Positions 17,328-25,417 of a DNA stretch of 64,000 nt are shown one piece after another. This DNA comes from Bacteroidales bacterium (GTDB taxonomy: Bacteria; Bacteroidota; Bacteroidia; Bacteroidales; P3): positions 201,752 through 265,751 of the forward strand of contig JAFVBB010000010.1 of assembly GCA_017480225.1 (NCBI GenBank). The letters run 5' to 3'. A program made the position numbers and the translations under genes. Within the stretch, counting starts at the first letter, position 1. The number at the start of each line of letters is the position of its first letter. The notes beneath the pieces are model-generated. The model worked only from the letters and a program-made list of their open reading frames with translations, was not told where the DNA came from and made no database searches.

Positions 17328-18677
17328 CTAATATGTTAAGGATCTTGAAGCCACGTCAGACTGCAGCTTGCCCCACATCATACCACGTGCCAGCACCCTG
17401 GAGCCAGTTGGCACAATGAACGGACCGGTGTAGCGGAAGCCGTTCTTGCGCGTAGGCACTGTGCCGTCGGTGGTGTAGAATATAGAGGCATTGGGAGTGC
17501 TGCACTCCAAAGTCACCTTCCAGCCGCGACGGCCTGACTCCACCTTCACTGTGGGCAGGGACACTTTTCCTTTCACGACAGGCGACACGTTGAGCTCATG
17601 TATCGACATCTTGGATCCATATAATACTTCCAGCACAATGCCGTCGTCATCAATCATGAACGGCTCTGTGTATGGCCGCGCCCTACCCTCACCGAGGCGG
17701 TAATGCAGCCTCGCCAATGGAGTGTAATTGAAGAGCGAAACGATGGCATGGTCGGGGTAACGGTCTATGATAACCTCCGGCTCGGGCTGTTCCCGCAAGG
17801 GCCTGACGACCAACTTTGCACTGCCGAGTGTGTTTATTACCTCGTCGAGTGAGGGACGCGAGTCCGGTCTGTAGCTCAACATCGACGCAAGCAACTTGCG
17901 CAGCGACTCCGGGATGTCGAAGGGGATGGAGGGCATCTTGTCATGAATGCACAGCTCGCAGGGCACTTCGGGCAGCAGGTGGGCTGCATATTTCTGTCCG
18001 AAGAGCAACTCAAATATTATCAGCCCCAGGGCAAAGATGTCACTCTTGGGAGTAAGTCGCGGAGGGCGCACTTTGTCGAAGCGGCAGTTGTAGTTGAAGA
18101 GCTCGGGCGAATAGTAGGGCGGAGTGCCGACCACCGAGCCCGGCTCGGGCGGGTCGCTGGCAGGAAAGGCCGAATCCAGGTCGATGAGCTTTAGCGTAAG
18201 GTGGTCGCCCTTGGGGTGCAGCAGCACATTCTCAGGCTTGAGGTCGGCAAAGACCAGGTCTTCGGCCTCGAAGGGCTTGAGCGCATAGGCAAGAGCCTTG
18301 GCCAGCTGCACCCGCCCGGCCAGGTCGACCTTGTGGAAGAGGGAGCCCGTGTCGAGCGTGAAGCCCGACCACAAGTCGGTGACCACAAACAGTTGCCTGC
18401 CTTCGTTGAAGAAGCGGTGCGTGTATGAGCAACTTGCGCCAGGCAGGGTGTGCTTGTTCACAGCTGTGTACACCGCGATGCGCCGACGCGTGTAGGCCAC
18501 CGACGTGGGGTTGTTCACATCGTAGCGTTGCTCGATAAGTTCCTTCATGAAGAAGCGCTTGCCGTTGCCGTCGCGCACATAGGCCACTTTCGACATGCCG
18601 CCACCGTTGCCTGGCAGAAGGTCGACCACGTAGTACTCGCCACCACTGCCACATTTGTGCACTTCGCCCTGCTTCAT
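17328..18677 (-). CDS. Ser/Thr protein kinase with chitobiase-type C-terminal module
   Basis: 449 residues. A Hanks-type kinase domain covers about 15-290: glycine loop GNGGGMSKVAYV, Lys45 (FFMKEL), catalytic loop FADLKPEN (Asp145, Asn150), DLD at 166-168 replacing DFG, activation segment GTPPYYSPEL and SDIFALGLIIFELLFG. Residues about 375-449 form a CHB_HEX_C-type beta-sandwich (IFYTTDGTVPTR, YTGPF), normally seen in secreted glycosidases. No signal peptide or membrane segment, so cytoplasmic. All catalytic residues are present except that His of HRD is Phe. The start overlaps the end of the upstream kinase gene by 4 bases. Confidence 0.88.
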   Translation of the reverse strand: MKQGEVHKCGSGGEYYVVDLLPGNGGGMSKVAYVRDGNGKRFFMKELIEQRYDVNNPTSVAYTRRRIAVYTAVNKHTLPGASCSYTHRFFNEGRQLFVVTDLWSGFTLDTGSLFHKVDLAGRVQLAKALAYALKPFEAEDLVFADLKPENVLLHPKGDHLTLKLIDLDSAFPASDPPEPGSVVGTPPYYSPELFNYNCRFDKVRPPRLTPKSDIFALGLIIFELLFGQKYAAHLLPEVPCELCIHDKMPSIPFDIPESLRKLLASMLSYRPDSRPSLDEVINTLGSAKLVVRPLREQPEPEVIIDRYPDHAIVSLFNYTPLARLHYRLGEGRARPYTEPFMIDDDGIVLEVLYGSKMSIHELNVSPVVKGKVSLPTVKVESGRRGWKVTLECSTPNASIFYTTDGTVPTRKNGFRYTGPFIVPTGSRVLARGMMWGKLQSDVASRSLTY

Positions 18678-20116
18678 CGCTTCAGAGGCTTGCCACTGCG
18701 GTCAAGTCCTTCGGGGCTTACGCGCCCATCGCCGTCGACGCACACGGCACGAACCCAGAAGTTGCCGGCAACCTTGAACGGGCTGGTGTAGAGCGTGGAC
18801 GATGCCGAGGGCTTGCTGCCGTCGGTGGTGTAATGGACAGGAAGCGACGCCTCGATGGTAACCTCGCCATCCCAGCGGTACCTCAGCACTGGGGCAGCCG
18901 GGCCTGCAAGCACTGGGCCGGCCGAGCCTGCAGTGGAATCAGCGGACACGGACAGCCTCTTCCAAGCCATGGGCAGAGTGGCGGGCACGTCAAGGCCGGG
19001 CATGATGGCCAGCGCACATACGTTGGTCTCGCCATCGGGCATGGCAAACGGGCCGGTGTAAACCGTGCTGGAGGCGGTGGGGCGCGAACCGTCGAGCGTG
19101 TAGTGTATCCTCACGCGCGGGTCAGCCCCTTCGGGCAGAGCCATATTCACCTTGCCGTCGTCCACAGTTATCTTTGGCGCCGACTTGGGGTGGCTGCCTC
19201 GCAGAGCCTTGATAACTTCTAGCGGCGAGGGGCGCCTCATATGGTCTTTCTGCAACATGCGGCGCACCAAGGCCGCCACGTCGTCGCTCAATCCGTCGGG
19301 CAACACGATGTCGGCATCGCTTTCGGCCTCCCAAGCGGCTCCTCCGTCCACACCGGCGGTTGGACGCTGGCCAGTCATGTACTCGCAGAATATCACCCCA
19401 AGCGCAAAGATGTCGCTCTTCGGGGTCATGCGGGTTCCAAGTCGTGCCAAGGTGGCGCGGTCGTCGTCCTCCATGTCGTTCACGTCGATTTCACCTGCAA
19501 AGTCGTTGTATTCCGCCAGCTCCGGCGACCAGTAATCACCCGTGCCCTTGATGTCCTTCGGCGGCAGGCCAGAGCGGTAGCACTCGTCAAGGTCAATCAG
19601 CTGCACCCGCAAGCCCGCGCCATCGCGTTTCACGAGGATGTTGTCGGGTTTAAGGTCGCTGTGCACAATGCCGTTGGAATAGAATGGGACATAACTCCGC
19701 ATCAGATCGCACAGCAACGCATACTTCTCGTCTGCCGGCAGCGCGACTATCTGCTCCACCGTGAGGGTTGTCGCGTCCACGAAAGGATAGACGGTATAGA
19801 AATAGGTGTCCACTCGGAAGAAGTCAACGATGGGCACACACGATGATGTCTCGCCCAGCGACCTGCGTATTTGTCCATACACCTTCTGCTTCTCGGCAAA
19901 CCATTCGTCGAGCGGCTTCTGCATTGCGGCTAAATACTCCGCAGAAAAAGTCGGGTCGTTGGGGTAGGTCTCTATCAGTCTCTTAACGAAGAACAGCGAG
20001 CCGGATGCCTCGCACTTGGCCGTAGCGGCCTGCGACACACCCTTAAAAGCCTCACGCACCACGTAGACACGCGCCGGGCCGCTCACAACCTCTCCATCCT
20101 TAAATTTCATTGCCAT
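18674..20116 (-). CDS. Ser/Thr protein kinase with two chitobiase-type modules
   Basis: 480 residues, a paralogue of the next gene. Kinase domain about 1-310: FFVKRLIE (ATP-binding Lys), HSDLKPDN catalytic loop, DLDE in place of DFG, GTGDYWSPEL activation segment, SDIFALGVIFCEYMTG, and an acidic insert VNDMEDDD. The C-terminus carries two CHB_HEX_C-like beta-sandwiches, recognised from IHYTLDGSRPTASSTVYTGP and VHYTTDGSKPSASSTLYTSP. The tandem paralogues probably arose by duplication, with one module gained or lost. It is 20 bases after the PP2C gene. Confidence 0.88.
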   Translation of the reverse strand: MAMKFKDGEVVSGPARVYVVREAFKGVSQAATAKCEASGSLFFVKRLIETYPNDPTFSAEYLAAMQKPLDEWFAEKQKVYGQIRRSLGETSSCVPIVDFFRVDTYFYTVYPFVDATTLTVEQIVALPADEKYALLCDLMRSYVPFYSNGIVHSDLKPDNILVKRDGAGLRVQLIDLDECYRSGLPPKDIKGTGDYWSPELAEYNDFAGEIDVNDMEDDDRATLARLGTRMTPKSDIFALGVIFCEYMTGQRPTAGVDGGAAWEAESDADIVLPDGLSDDVAALVRRMLQKDHMRRPSPLEVIKALRGSHPKSAPKITVDDGKVNMALPEGADPRVRIHYTLDGSRPTASSTVYTGPFAMPDGETNVCALAIMPGLDVPATLPMAWKRLSVSADSTAGSAGPVLAGPAAPVLRYRWDGEVTIEASLPVHYTTDGSKPSASSTLYTSPFKVAGNFWVRAVCVDGDGRVSPEGLDRSGKPLKR

Positions 20117-20136
20117 GATGCAATCTGTTATTTTTG

Positions 20137-21840
20137 TTATTGCTGATGTTCGTCTGCTGCCAGCTTGGGCATCATTTCCCTGTATTTGCGGTAGTATTTA
20201 CTGTTAGACCGCTTCGAGCCGTATTCATACTCATCCAGCTCGGCCTTCTTCTGCTTCCACTCGTCGTCGAGCCTGCTCTTGCTTTGGCTCATCTCTTCCA
20301 CACTCAGCCCCTGTCCGGCCATCGCTCCGAGCTGCCTCTCCATCGCTTCCTTTTTCTTTTGCAATTCGTCAATCTGCCTGTTCAGCTCATCAAGCGCCTG
20401 TTGCAGCTCGCCACGCTGCTTGCCGTTCTCCTTGGCCAGATTAATCTTTTCCAGCATCTCCTTGCGCTGGGCCATGAGACCGTCGGTTTCGTCGCGGCGA
20501 CGCTGCAACTCCTGCTCATATTCGCTGCGCCAGGCGCAGAAGTCGCCAAAGATGTCGTCGCGGCCAAGCCTGGCATTCAACGCACGCGAGGCCACAGCCA
20601 TCACGTCGGTGCCAATCACCACGGCCGCCATTGATATGTCGTCGTGGAAGCCGTTGCTCATTATGCCTTCCCGCAGCTGCAAGCCCCACTGCTCGGGGGT
20701 CTCGGCCACTATGGTTGTGCGGACCATCTGCTCGAAGAGTATGGGGTTGGTGAAGTAGCCGAAGCAGCCGTCGGTGGCGGCCATTAGCAGCAACGGACGG
20801 TCGGCACTGAAATGCAGCCTTAGCGGCTTCTCCACGTTCACCTTGAACGGCTTGTCCAGACACACGGTTTGAGCCATCTTCAAGTCCATGTTCTCCGGCG
20901 CGAAGGGGTCGCCGTTGGGCGCGTCAGCGTCGTCGGTGGTGAGGAAGTACATGCCGTCGGGGTTGAAGAGGTAGACACGCGAATCGCCCACCCAGAAGGT
21001 GGTGGCCTCCACTGTGCACGCGTCGCCGTCGGCCTTGAAGAGGCAGCCTGCCACCGTGGTGGGGAACTCGCTGGTGAGCGAATTGAACCTCAGCCCCTGC
21101 GGAGGCTCCTCGCCGGGCTTGAGGTAGACACGCCAGTCGGCGGTGAGCCCGCGCATCTGCTCCTTGATGTACTTCTCATCGAAGCGATTTAGGAACTCCG
21201 CTATGGGGTCGCTTTCGCGCAGGCACATGAGGAAGAGTGCATTCACCACCTCACGCAGCGTTCTCGAAGCAACCCAGGCGGCGGTGTGGGTGACGTGGGT
21301 TTTACTGTTTTCGTACAATCTGGCGCCTGCTCCACCCAGCCCGTCGAACACGCACAGCAGGCCTATGCCCTTCTTGTCGTCGAAGATGTATATCGGGTCG
21401 CTGTCCTCGCCGGCCTCGTCTTTCTTCTGAATGTTGAACTCTTTGAGCCTTATCATCGGGGCCGGCACCACCTGTTCCTCTTCAACCTGCGACGCTCCGT
21501 CGGCGGACACTTCAGCTTCTTGCCGCTCCTCTACATGCATGGCGGCAGGCTCTTCTGTTTCTTCGTCGGCAGGCACTTCTGCGGCAGGTTCCCCAGGCTG
21601 GGTCTCCACTTCCGCCGCAACCTTTTCGGCCTGCTGTTGCTCTTCCTCATGTGCGGTGGCAGACTCTTCCACCAGTATCTGCTCCACCGGCGCTTCCACC
21701 GCCCAAGCTGCTGGGCCGGCACCCGCGGTTGCCTCCCCGGCAGCAAAAGTCGGCCCGGCCGGTTCCTCACTCACCGTCTGCCCGGCGGTCGTCATGGGGT
21801 CGGGCAATCCTTGTTGGCCATTATGCATTTCTTCGCTCAT
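20137..21840 (-). CDS. PP2C-type protein phosphatase with C-terminal coiled coil
   Basis: 567 residues from MSEEMHNG (21840); an in-frame ATG at 21948 would add a 36-residue segment of more AT-rich sequence and remains possible. Residues about 1-150 are Pro/Glu/Ala-rich and probably disordered. A PPM/PP2C domain follows with LLCVFDGLGGAGA (metal Asp), TTVAGCLF, FWVGDSRVYLF, LLMAATDGCFGYF and DDISMAAVVIG, so the metal ligands look intact and the enzyme active. The last 130 residues form a Lys/Glu/Gln coiled coil. Likely antagonist of the two kinases encoded next. Confidence 0.86.
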   Translation of the reverse strand: MSEEMHNGQQGLPDPMTTAGQTVSEEPAGPTFAAGEATAGAGPAAWAVEAPVEQILVEESATAHEEEQQQAEKVAAEVETQPGEPAAEVPADEETEEPAAMHVEERQEAEVSADGASQVEEEQVVPAPMIRLKEFNIQKKDEAGEDSDPIYIFDDKKGIGLLCVFDGLGGAGARLYENSKTHVTHTAAWVASRTLREVVNALFLMCLRESDPIAEFLNRFDEKYIKEQMRGLTADWRVYLKPGEEPPQGLRFNSLTSEFPTTVAGCLFKADGDACTVEATTFWVGDSRVYLFNPDGMYFLTTDDADAPNGDPFAPENMDLKMAQTVCLDKPFKVNVEKPLRLHFSADRPLLLMAATDGCFGYFTNPILFEQMVRTTIVAETPEQWGLQLREGIMSNGFHDDISMAAVVIGTDVMAVASRALNARLGRDDIFGDFCAWRSEYEQELQRRRDETDGLMAQRKEMLEKINLAKENGKQRGELQQALDELNRQIDELQKKKEAMERQLGAMAGQGLSVEEMSQSKSRLDDEWKQKKAELDEYEYGSKRSNSKYYRKYREMMPKLAADEHQQ

Positions 21841-22257
21841 TGTTTTGTTTTCCCTGAATTTGTTTGCTATGTTGAGCATTGTATTAACAACACCAGCTAT
21901 CCAATTGCACACATACGATATGACTTTCGATATGACTTTATTTCTCATTGATAGCTCTTCTTGGTTAAGGTTTGCTTCTGCAGCCAGCCTTTGCAGCTCT
22001 CAGCAGCCTGCCGGCAGTCGCACAAGGCGATTGTCATGTTCCTGCACCTCACGGCACATCGTCCCCTCTGGCGGCGCCGCAGGCAACGCGACGCGCGTGC
22101 ACACTGGCGGACAGTGCCATTGTTGGGCGATTGCCGGCCGACGCACCGATGCAAAGCTCGGTGCCGATGTTATTTGCCCCGCTGCCGCAAGGAGTGGTAA
22201 CCGGCCAGCGGCTGGCGGCCACGGATGCGGCCGCCAGCTCCAGCCTGGGTGCAAGGG
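21841..22257. other. Unexplained 417-base gap inside the kinase operon
   Basis: This lies between the vWA stop and the phosphatase start, in an operon whose other gaps are mostly under 30 bases. Minus-strand frames stay open for up to 84 codons, but their composition (many Pro/Trp/Arg, or Ala/Ser) does not look like a protein. No TAnnTTTG promoter is seen. It could hold a leader, a decayed gene or an internal regulatory RNA. Confidence 0.4.
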
Positions 22258-22956
22258 TCAGACAGAACCCACAATGGAGTTGATGATGTCGCCATACTGC
22301 ACATCGCCCAGTCCCACCGAGGCCTCGGTGACAGCACCGATGGTCTGGTTCCAGTTGGTCATTATCTTGTTCCATACATCCTCGTCGGGAGCGAAGAGAA
22401 CAAGACGCTTGGCGGCCTGCTTCAGCTTGCTCTTCGGCCCCATCTGGCCAACGGGCATCCACAACTCGGTGAGTTCCTGGAAACTCTTGGGGCCATTCTT
22501 CGGGTAGAGGTCGTTGTCCTTGCCCACTTGTTTCTCGAGCGGATGGGCGTCGGCGTCGGTGAACATCACGATGATGTGGCGCTGACGGTCGCCGGTGCGC
22601 ACCCAGTCGGTCTCCTGAATGGCCATGCCGAGCACCTCGAGCTGGTTCTCCGGGTAGTCGCCGCCGCCGTCGGCCACAAGGCCATTGAGGAATTCCTTGT
22701 AGCGTTCGGCGTCGTCGCTGCCCTGGTCGCTGAGCACGAAGAAGTCGCTCTGCTGCAGCGCGGCGAAGCCGTCGACAGCAAAGTCGCGGAAGGCTATCAC
22801 CTTCACCCTGACCTGCGACACATCCTTTTTGGCCGCCTGTAGGGCCGTCTGAAGGTCGGGCCAGAACTTAAGCGCATTATCACGGACCGTGTCGATGCAG
22901 GGCTGCATACTGCCGGTGACGTCGATGCACATCACAATGTCAACTTTGTAATCCAT
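22258..22956 (-). CDS. TerY-like von Willebrand factor A domain protein
   Basis: 232 residues, almost entirely one vWA domain. The MIDAS motif is DVTGSM at 12-17; the remaining ligands fit FRDFAVDG and VMFTDADAH. The GGGDYPEN segment is common in TerY-like and related soluble vWA proteins. No signal peptide, so cytoplasmic and distinct from the membrane Bat proteins further along. Position directly before a PP2C phosphatase and kinases is the arrangement of the TerY-P triad, in which the vWA protein is thought to assemble the phospho-signalling complex. Confidence 0.87.
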   Translation of the reverse strand: MDYKVDIVMCIDVTGSMQPCIDTVRDNALKFWPDLQTALQAAKKDVSQVRVKVIAFRDFAVDGFAALQQSDFFVLSDQGSDDAERYKEFLNGLVADGGGDYPENQLEVLGMAIQETDWVRTGDRQRHIIVMFTDADAHPLEKQVGKDNDLYPKNGPKSFQELTELWMPVGQMGPKSKLKQAAKRLVLFAPDEDVWNKIMTNWNQTIGAVTEASVGLGDVQYGDIINSIVGSV

Positions 22957-23045
22957 ACTGTACTTTTTCTATTTGTTACTGTTTGTTTTATTTCTGTACT
23001 GTTTCATACGGCGGAGCCTGTCGGGCCGAAGCCGCCGCCTATCAC

Positions 23046-23096
23046 CAGCCCCATGCGGTCAGAGAGAGTGCGCCGGGCAGGCGCAGCATGGGGCTG
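23046..23096 (-). other. Stem-loop between YbjN-like and vWA genes
   Basis: A perfect 11-bp stem (CAGCCCCATGC / GCATGGGGCTG) with a 29-nt loop lies in the 173-base gap. No T-run follows on the minus strand, so it is more likely an mRNA processing or stability hairpin than a terminator. A second GC-rich inverted repeat (GGCGG...CCGCC) lies just downstream near 23011-23039. Confidence 0.45.
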
Positions 23097-23129
23097 CCCA
23101 CGGCGTAGTAGTCTGCCACTGGAGGTTGC

Positions 23130-23585
23130 TTAAACGAACCTGGAAACGTCGGGTTCCTCGACGAATCTCACCAGCTCGGCGATGTATTGAAGCGCGTTGT
23201 TTACAGTCAGTTTCAGCACATTCTCAACCATAAAGGCTTCCGACACCTCCTCATCGAGCAGCTCGCCGCGTTTCACGATGATTGTACCTTTGTCATTCAT
23301 GATGGCGGAGACTATGCTGTACTCACCGTTGAGCTCGTTGATTTTCATCAGCGCCTTGGCGCGGGCGTCGCTGGGCACCACGAAGCCTTCCGGGGAGGCG
23401 CCTATCAAAAGAACTTGATCATCGATGACCGTAAAGATGAAGCGGATATTGTAGCGGCAATCGTCGTCGGCGCCGAAATCCACTGAAATGCTACCATCGT
23501 CGTAGACAGAGGTGCTGCGAAATCCGCAACGGTCGAGCAGCAGTGCGCGGATTTTTTCTGGTGTGGGATTCTTGATCTTTTTCAT
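23130..23585 (-). CDS. YbjN / type III chaperone-fold domain protein
   Basis: 151 residues. Alternating strands and helices match the YbjN-like (Tir-chaperone) fold: IRALLLDRCGF, SISVDFGADDDCRYNIRFIF, DQVLLIGASPEGFVVP, then ALMKINELNGEYSIVSAIMN, INELNGEY being the typical helix-strand junction, and a final helical region. Family members are small cytoplasmic proteins of unclear function, often beside kinases or stress genes. Here it is the second gene of the kinase/phosphatase operon, 26 bases after a zinc-ribbon gene. A chaperone or adaptor role is inferred. Confidence 0.7.
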   Translation of the reverse strand: MKKIKNPTPEKIRALLLDRCGFRSTSVYDDGSISVDFGADDDCRYNIRFIFTVIDDQVLLIGASPEGFVVPSDARAKALMKINELNGEYSIVSAIMNDKGTIIVKRGELLDEEVSEAFMVENVLKLTVNNALQYIAELVRFVEEPDVSRFV

Positions 23586-23611
23586 TAAGCTATTGTTTTT
23601 TTACACGTTCA

Positions 23612-23830
23612 TTATCCCTTTTCGCTGAACAGCTTTGCCAACTGCGCCTCAAGGCTGTCGGCCTGCCGCTTCGCGCAGGCAGAGCGCGCCGCGTCGAGCC
23701 GCGCACTGACAAGTTTTAATGCACCGTCCACACGCGGCGCGTCAAAACATACCTGCTTTCCGCACCAAGGGCAGAAAACAGCCTCGTCGGCTATGCCGTC
23801 GCACCCGCAACTGTTACACTTCTGACTCAT
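23612..23830 (-). CDS. Small zinc-ribbon protein, first gene of the kinase operon
   Basis: 72 residues from MSQKCNSCGCDG at 23830; the reading frame continues upstream, but through the promoter. The N-terminus has CNSC and CPWC pairs (residues 5/8 and 20/23), one zinc ribbon, plus additional Cys10 and Cys27. The rest is a helix with Arg/Lys/Glu heptads, ending LAKLFSEKG. Its promoter (23860-23895) probably drives the whole eight-gene operon. Likely an adaptor; compare the second ribbon at 17140-17319. Confidence 0.78.
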   Translation of the reverse strand: MSQKCNSCGCDGIADEAVFCPWCGKQVCFDAPRVDGALKLVSARLDAARSACAKRQADSLEAQLAKLFSEKG

Positions 23831-23859
23831 GCCTGTTTTTTCTGTGTGTATTTCGGGTG

Positions 23860-23895
23860 CAAATTTACGCACTATTTTCAAGAAAACCAAACAAA
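23860..23895 (-). promoter_or_regulatory. Putative promoter of the kinase/phosphatase operon
   Basis: On the minus strand TTTG (23892-23895) and TAAATTTG (23860-23867) are 28 bases apart, a good Bacteroidetes promoter. The -7 element ends 30 bases before the first zinc-ribbon ATG. Confidence 0.7.
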
Positions 23896-24044
23896 AAAAC
23901 GCGTGGGGGGGGGGTAAATGGTTGATGCTGTGGCAATTATTTTTCACCTCACGACAGCCGATCCGGCCCTGCAGGCCATCGGCGGCCGCAGCGCCGGGGA
24001 GAATTCGGGCATCTCACCCCCACTCACCGACGCCGCCCCGGCGA

Positions 24045-24145
24045 CGTCTGTTCTCCGATTGATGTCCGATTGTTCTTCGATTGTTCTCCGATACAAAATC
24101 GAAGAACAATCGAAGAACAATCGGAGAACAATCGAAGAACAGACG
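24045..24145 (+). repeat. 11-nt-unit hairpin element, copy A
   Basis: 101 bases. The left arm holds four 11-nt units of type TGTTCTYCGAT (one diverged, TGATGTCCGAT), loop ACAAA, and the right arm four units ATCGRAGAACA, bounded by CGTCTG/CAGACG. The right arm is identical in all four copies of the window. A 70-base tail (24146-24215) is clearly similar to the tail of copy B. Confidence 0.92.
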
Positions 24146-24289
24146 GCGTTGACATTAACCTGATGCTTTTTCTGCCTGGCTTTCAGCATGTTGCAGGAAT
24201 TAACAATCATAACTTACTCTAAATGAAGCATCAAGCCGATTTTTGAGGCGTGGGTGTAATAACCCAGGGTGGGCGGGCGTTAGTGGTGC

Positions 24290-24835
24290 ATGGTTAGGAA
24301 AAGCGACTTGTTCTGGAGTTTCTTCAAGGTTGGCACCTTCACCATCGGCGGCGGCTACGCCATGATACCGCTCATGCAGAGCGAGCTGGTGGAGCGCCAC
24401 GGCTGGCTGGGCGAGGAGGAGTTTCTCGACGACGTGGCCCTGGCGCAGTCGATGCCGGGCGTGTTCGCGGTGAACATGGCAGCCATGACGGGCTACCGGC
24501 TGCGGCGGCTGGGCGGGGCGGCGGCGGCCATTGCCGGCAACGTGCTGATGCCCATTGTCTTCATCCTGCTGCTGGCCACGGTGTTCCGCGCCTTCGGCGA
24601 CAATGTGTACGTGCAGCGCGTGTTCATGGGGCTGCGGCCGTGCGTGGTGGCGCTGATTGCCGCCCCTGTGTTCAACATGGCGCGGAGCGCGAAGGTGGCG
24701 TGGAGCAACGCGTGGATACCGGCCGCCAGCGCGGCGGCGGTGTGGCTGCTGGGGGTGAACCCGGTGCTGGTGGTGCTGGCGGCGGCGGCTGGCGGCTGGC
24801 TGTGGTGGCGGGTGGCGAAAGGGGGCAGGCCATGA
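24290..24835 (+). CDS. Chromate transporter family, subunit 1
   Basis: 181 residues, one half of a CHR-type transporter. Seen: FFKVGTFTIGGGYAMIPL (conserved FxxGxxxxGGGxA opening), LVERHGWLGEEEFLDDVAL, AQSMPGVFAVNMA (the SxPGP-like motif ends in GVF), and about five hydrophobic segments. Short CHR proteins work as heterodimers; the partner overlaps by 4 bases (ATGA). Family members export chromate or related anions; the real substrate in an anaerobe is uncertain. Confidence 0.9.
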   Translation: MVRKSDLFWSFFKVGTFTIGGGYAMIPLMQSELVERHGWLGEEEFLDDVALAQSMPGVFAVNMAAMTGYRLRRLGGAAAAIAGNVLMPIVFILLLATVFRAFGDNVYVQRVFMGLRPCVVALIAAPVFNMARSAKVAWSNAWIPAASAAAVWLLGVNPVLVVLAAAAGGWLWWRVAKGGRP

Positions 24836-25410
24836 TCTTCGCGCAGCTGTTCTGGAGCTTCCTCGTCATCGGGGCGTTCTGCTTCGGCGGCGGCTACTCG
24901 ATGGTGGCCATGATACAGGCCGAGGTGGTGGGGCGGCGCGGTTGGATGACGGCGTCGGAGTTCACCGACCTGCTGGCCGTGAGCCAGATGACGCCCGGGC
25001 CGGTGGGCATCAACACGGCCACCTATGCCGGCTATTCGGCGGTGCTCGGGGCGGGCTACCCGCAGTGGGCGGCCGTGTGCGGCAGCCTGCTGGCCTCGCT
25101 GGCGGTGGTGGCGGTGCCGGTGGCGCTGGTGCTGGGCGTGGGCGGCTGGCTGCTGACCAACAAGAAAAGGGGTGGCGTGGCGGCGGTGATGCGCGCGCTG
25201 AGGCTGGCGGTGGTGGGTCTGGTGGCGGCGGCGGCGCTGGGGCTGATGGGCAGCGAGTCGTTCGGCGTGCCCGGGGCGAACAGGCGCTTTGTGTCGTCGG
25301 TGGCCATTTTCGCCGTGGTGTTCCTCCTCTCGGTGTGGCGCAAGGCGGGGCCGCTGCTTCTGATAGCGGCGTCGGGCGTGGCCGGGCTGGTGGTGTTCTC
25401 TCTGCCGTGA
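24832..25410 (+). CDS. Chromate transporter family, subunit 2
   Basis: 192 residues from the ATG overlapping the stop of subunit 1. Seen: FLVIGAFCFGGGYSMVAMIQ, RRGWMTASEFTDLLAVSQMT, PGPVGINTATYAGY (intact PGP motif), and several Ala/Val/Leu membrane segments. With the previous gene it makes the two-subunit form of the CHR transporter. It converges with the ABC-F gene with only 7 bases between stops. The region is very GC-rich. Confidence 0.9.
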   Translation: MIFAQLFWSFLVIGAFCFGGGYSMVAMIQAEVVGRRGWMTASEFTDLLAVSQMTPGPVGINTATYAGYSAVLGAGYPQWAAVCGSLLASLAVVAVPVALVLGVGGWLLTNKKRGGVAAVMRALRLAVVGLVAAAALGLMGSESFGVPGANRRFVSSVAIFAVVFLLSVWRKAGPLLLIAASGVAGLVVFSLP

Positions 25411-25417
25411 GCGGGGG

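Larger units (their letters stand above)
23831..24289. other. Intergenic region between kinase operon and chromate transporter
   Basis: 459 bases between divergent operons. Contains the operon promoter (23860-23895), a G9 run near 23905, repeat copy A of the 11-nt-unit hairpin family (24045-24145) and its conserved tail to about 24215. No ORF is convincing; reading frames through the hairpin are by-products of its repeat. Confidence 0.6.

Noticed and set aside
22000-22462. Minus-strand ORFs between the vWA and phosphatase genes
   Set aside because: Their composition (Pro/Trp/Arg-rich, or Ala/Ser-rich read-through in the vWA shadow frame) and lack of motifs do not support a gene.
24045-24145. 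11-nt repeat arrays considered as CRISPR
   Set aside because: Units are 11 nt, contiguous without spacers, and arranged as inverted arms; no cas gene is nearby.
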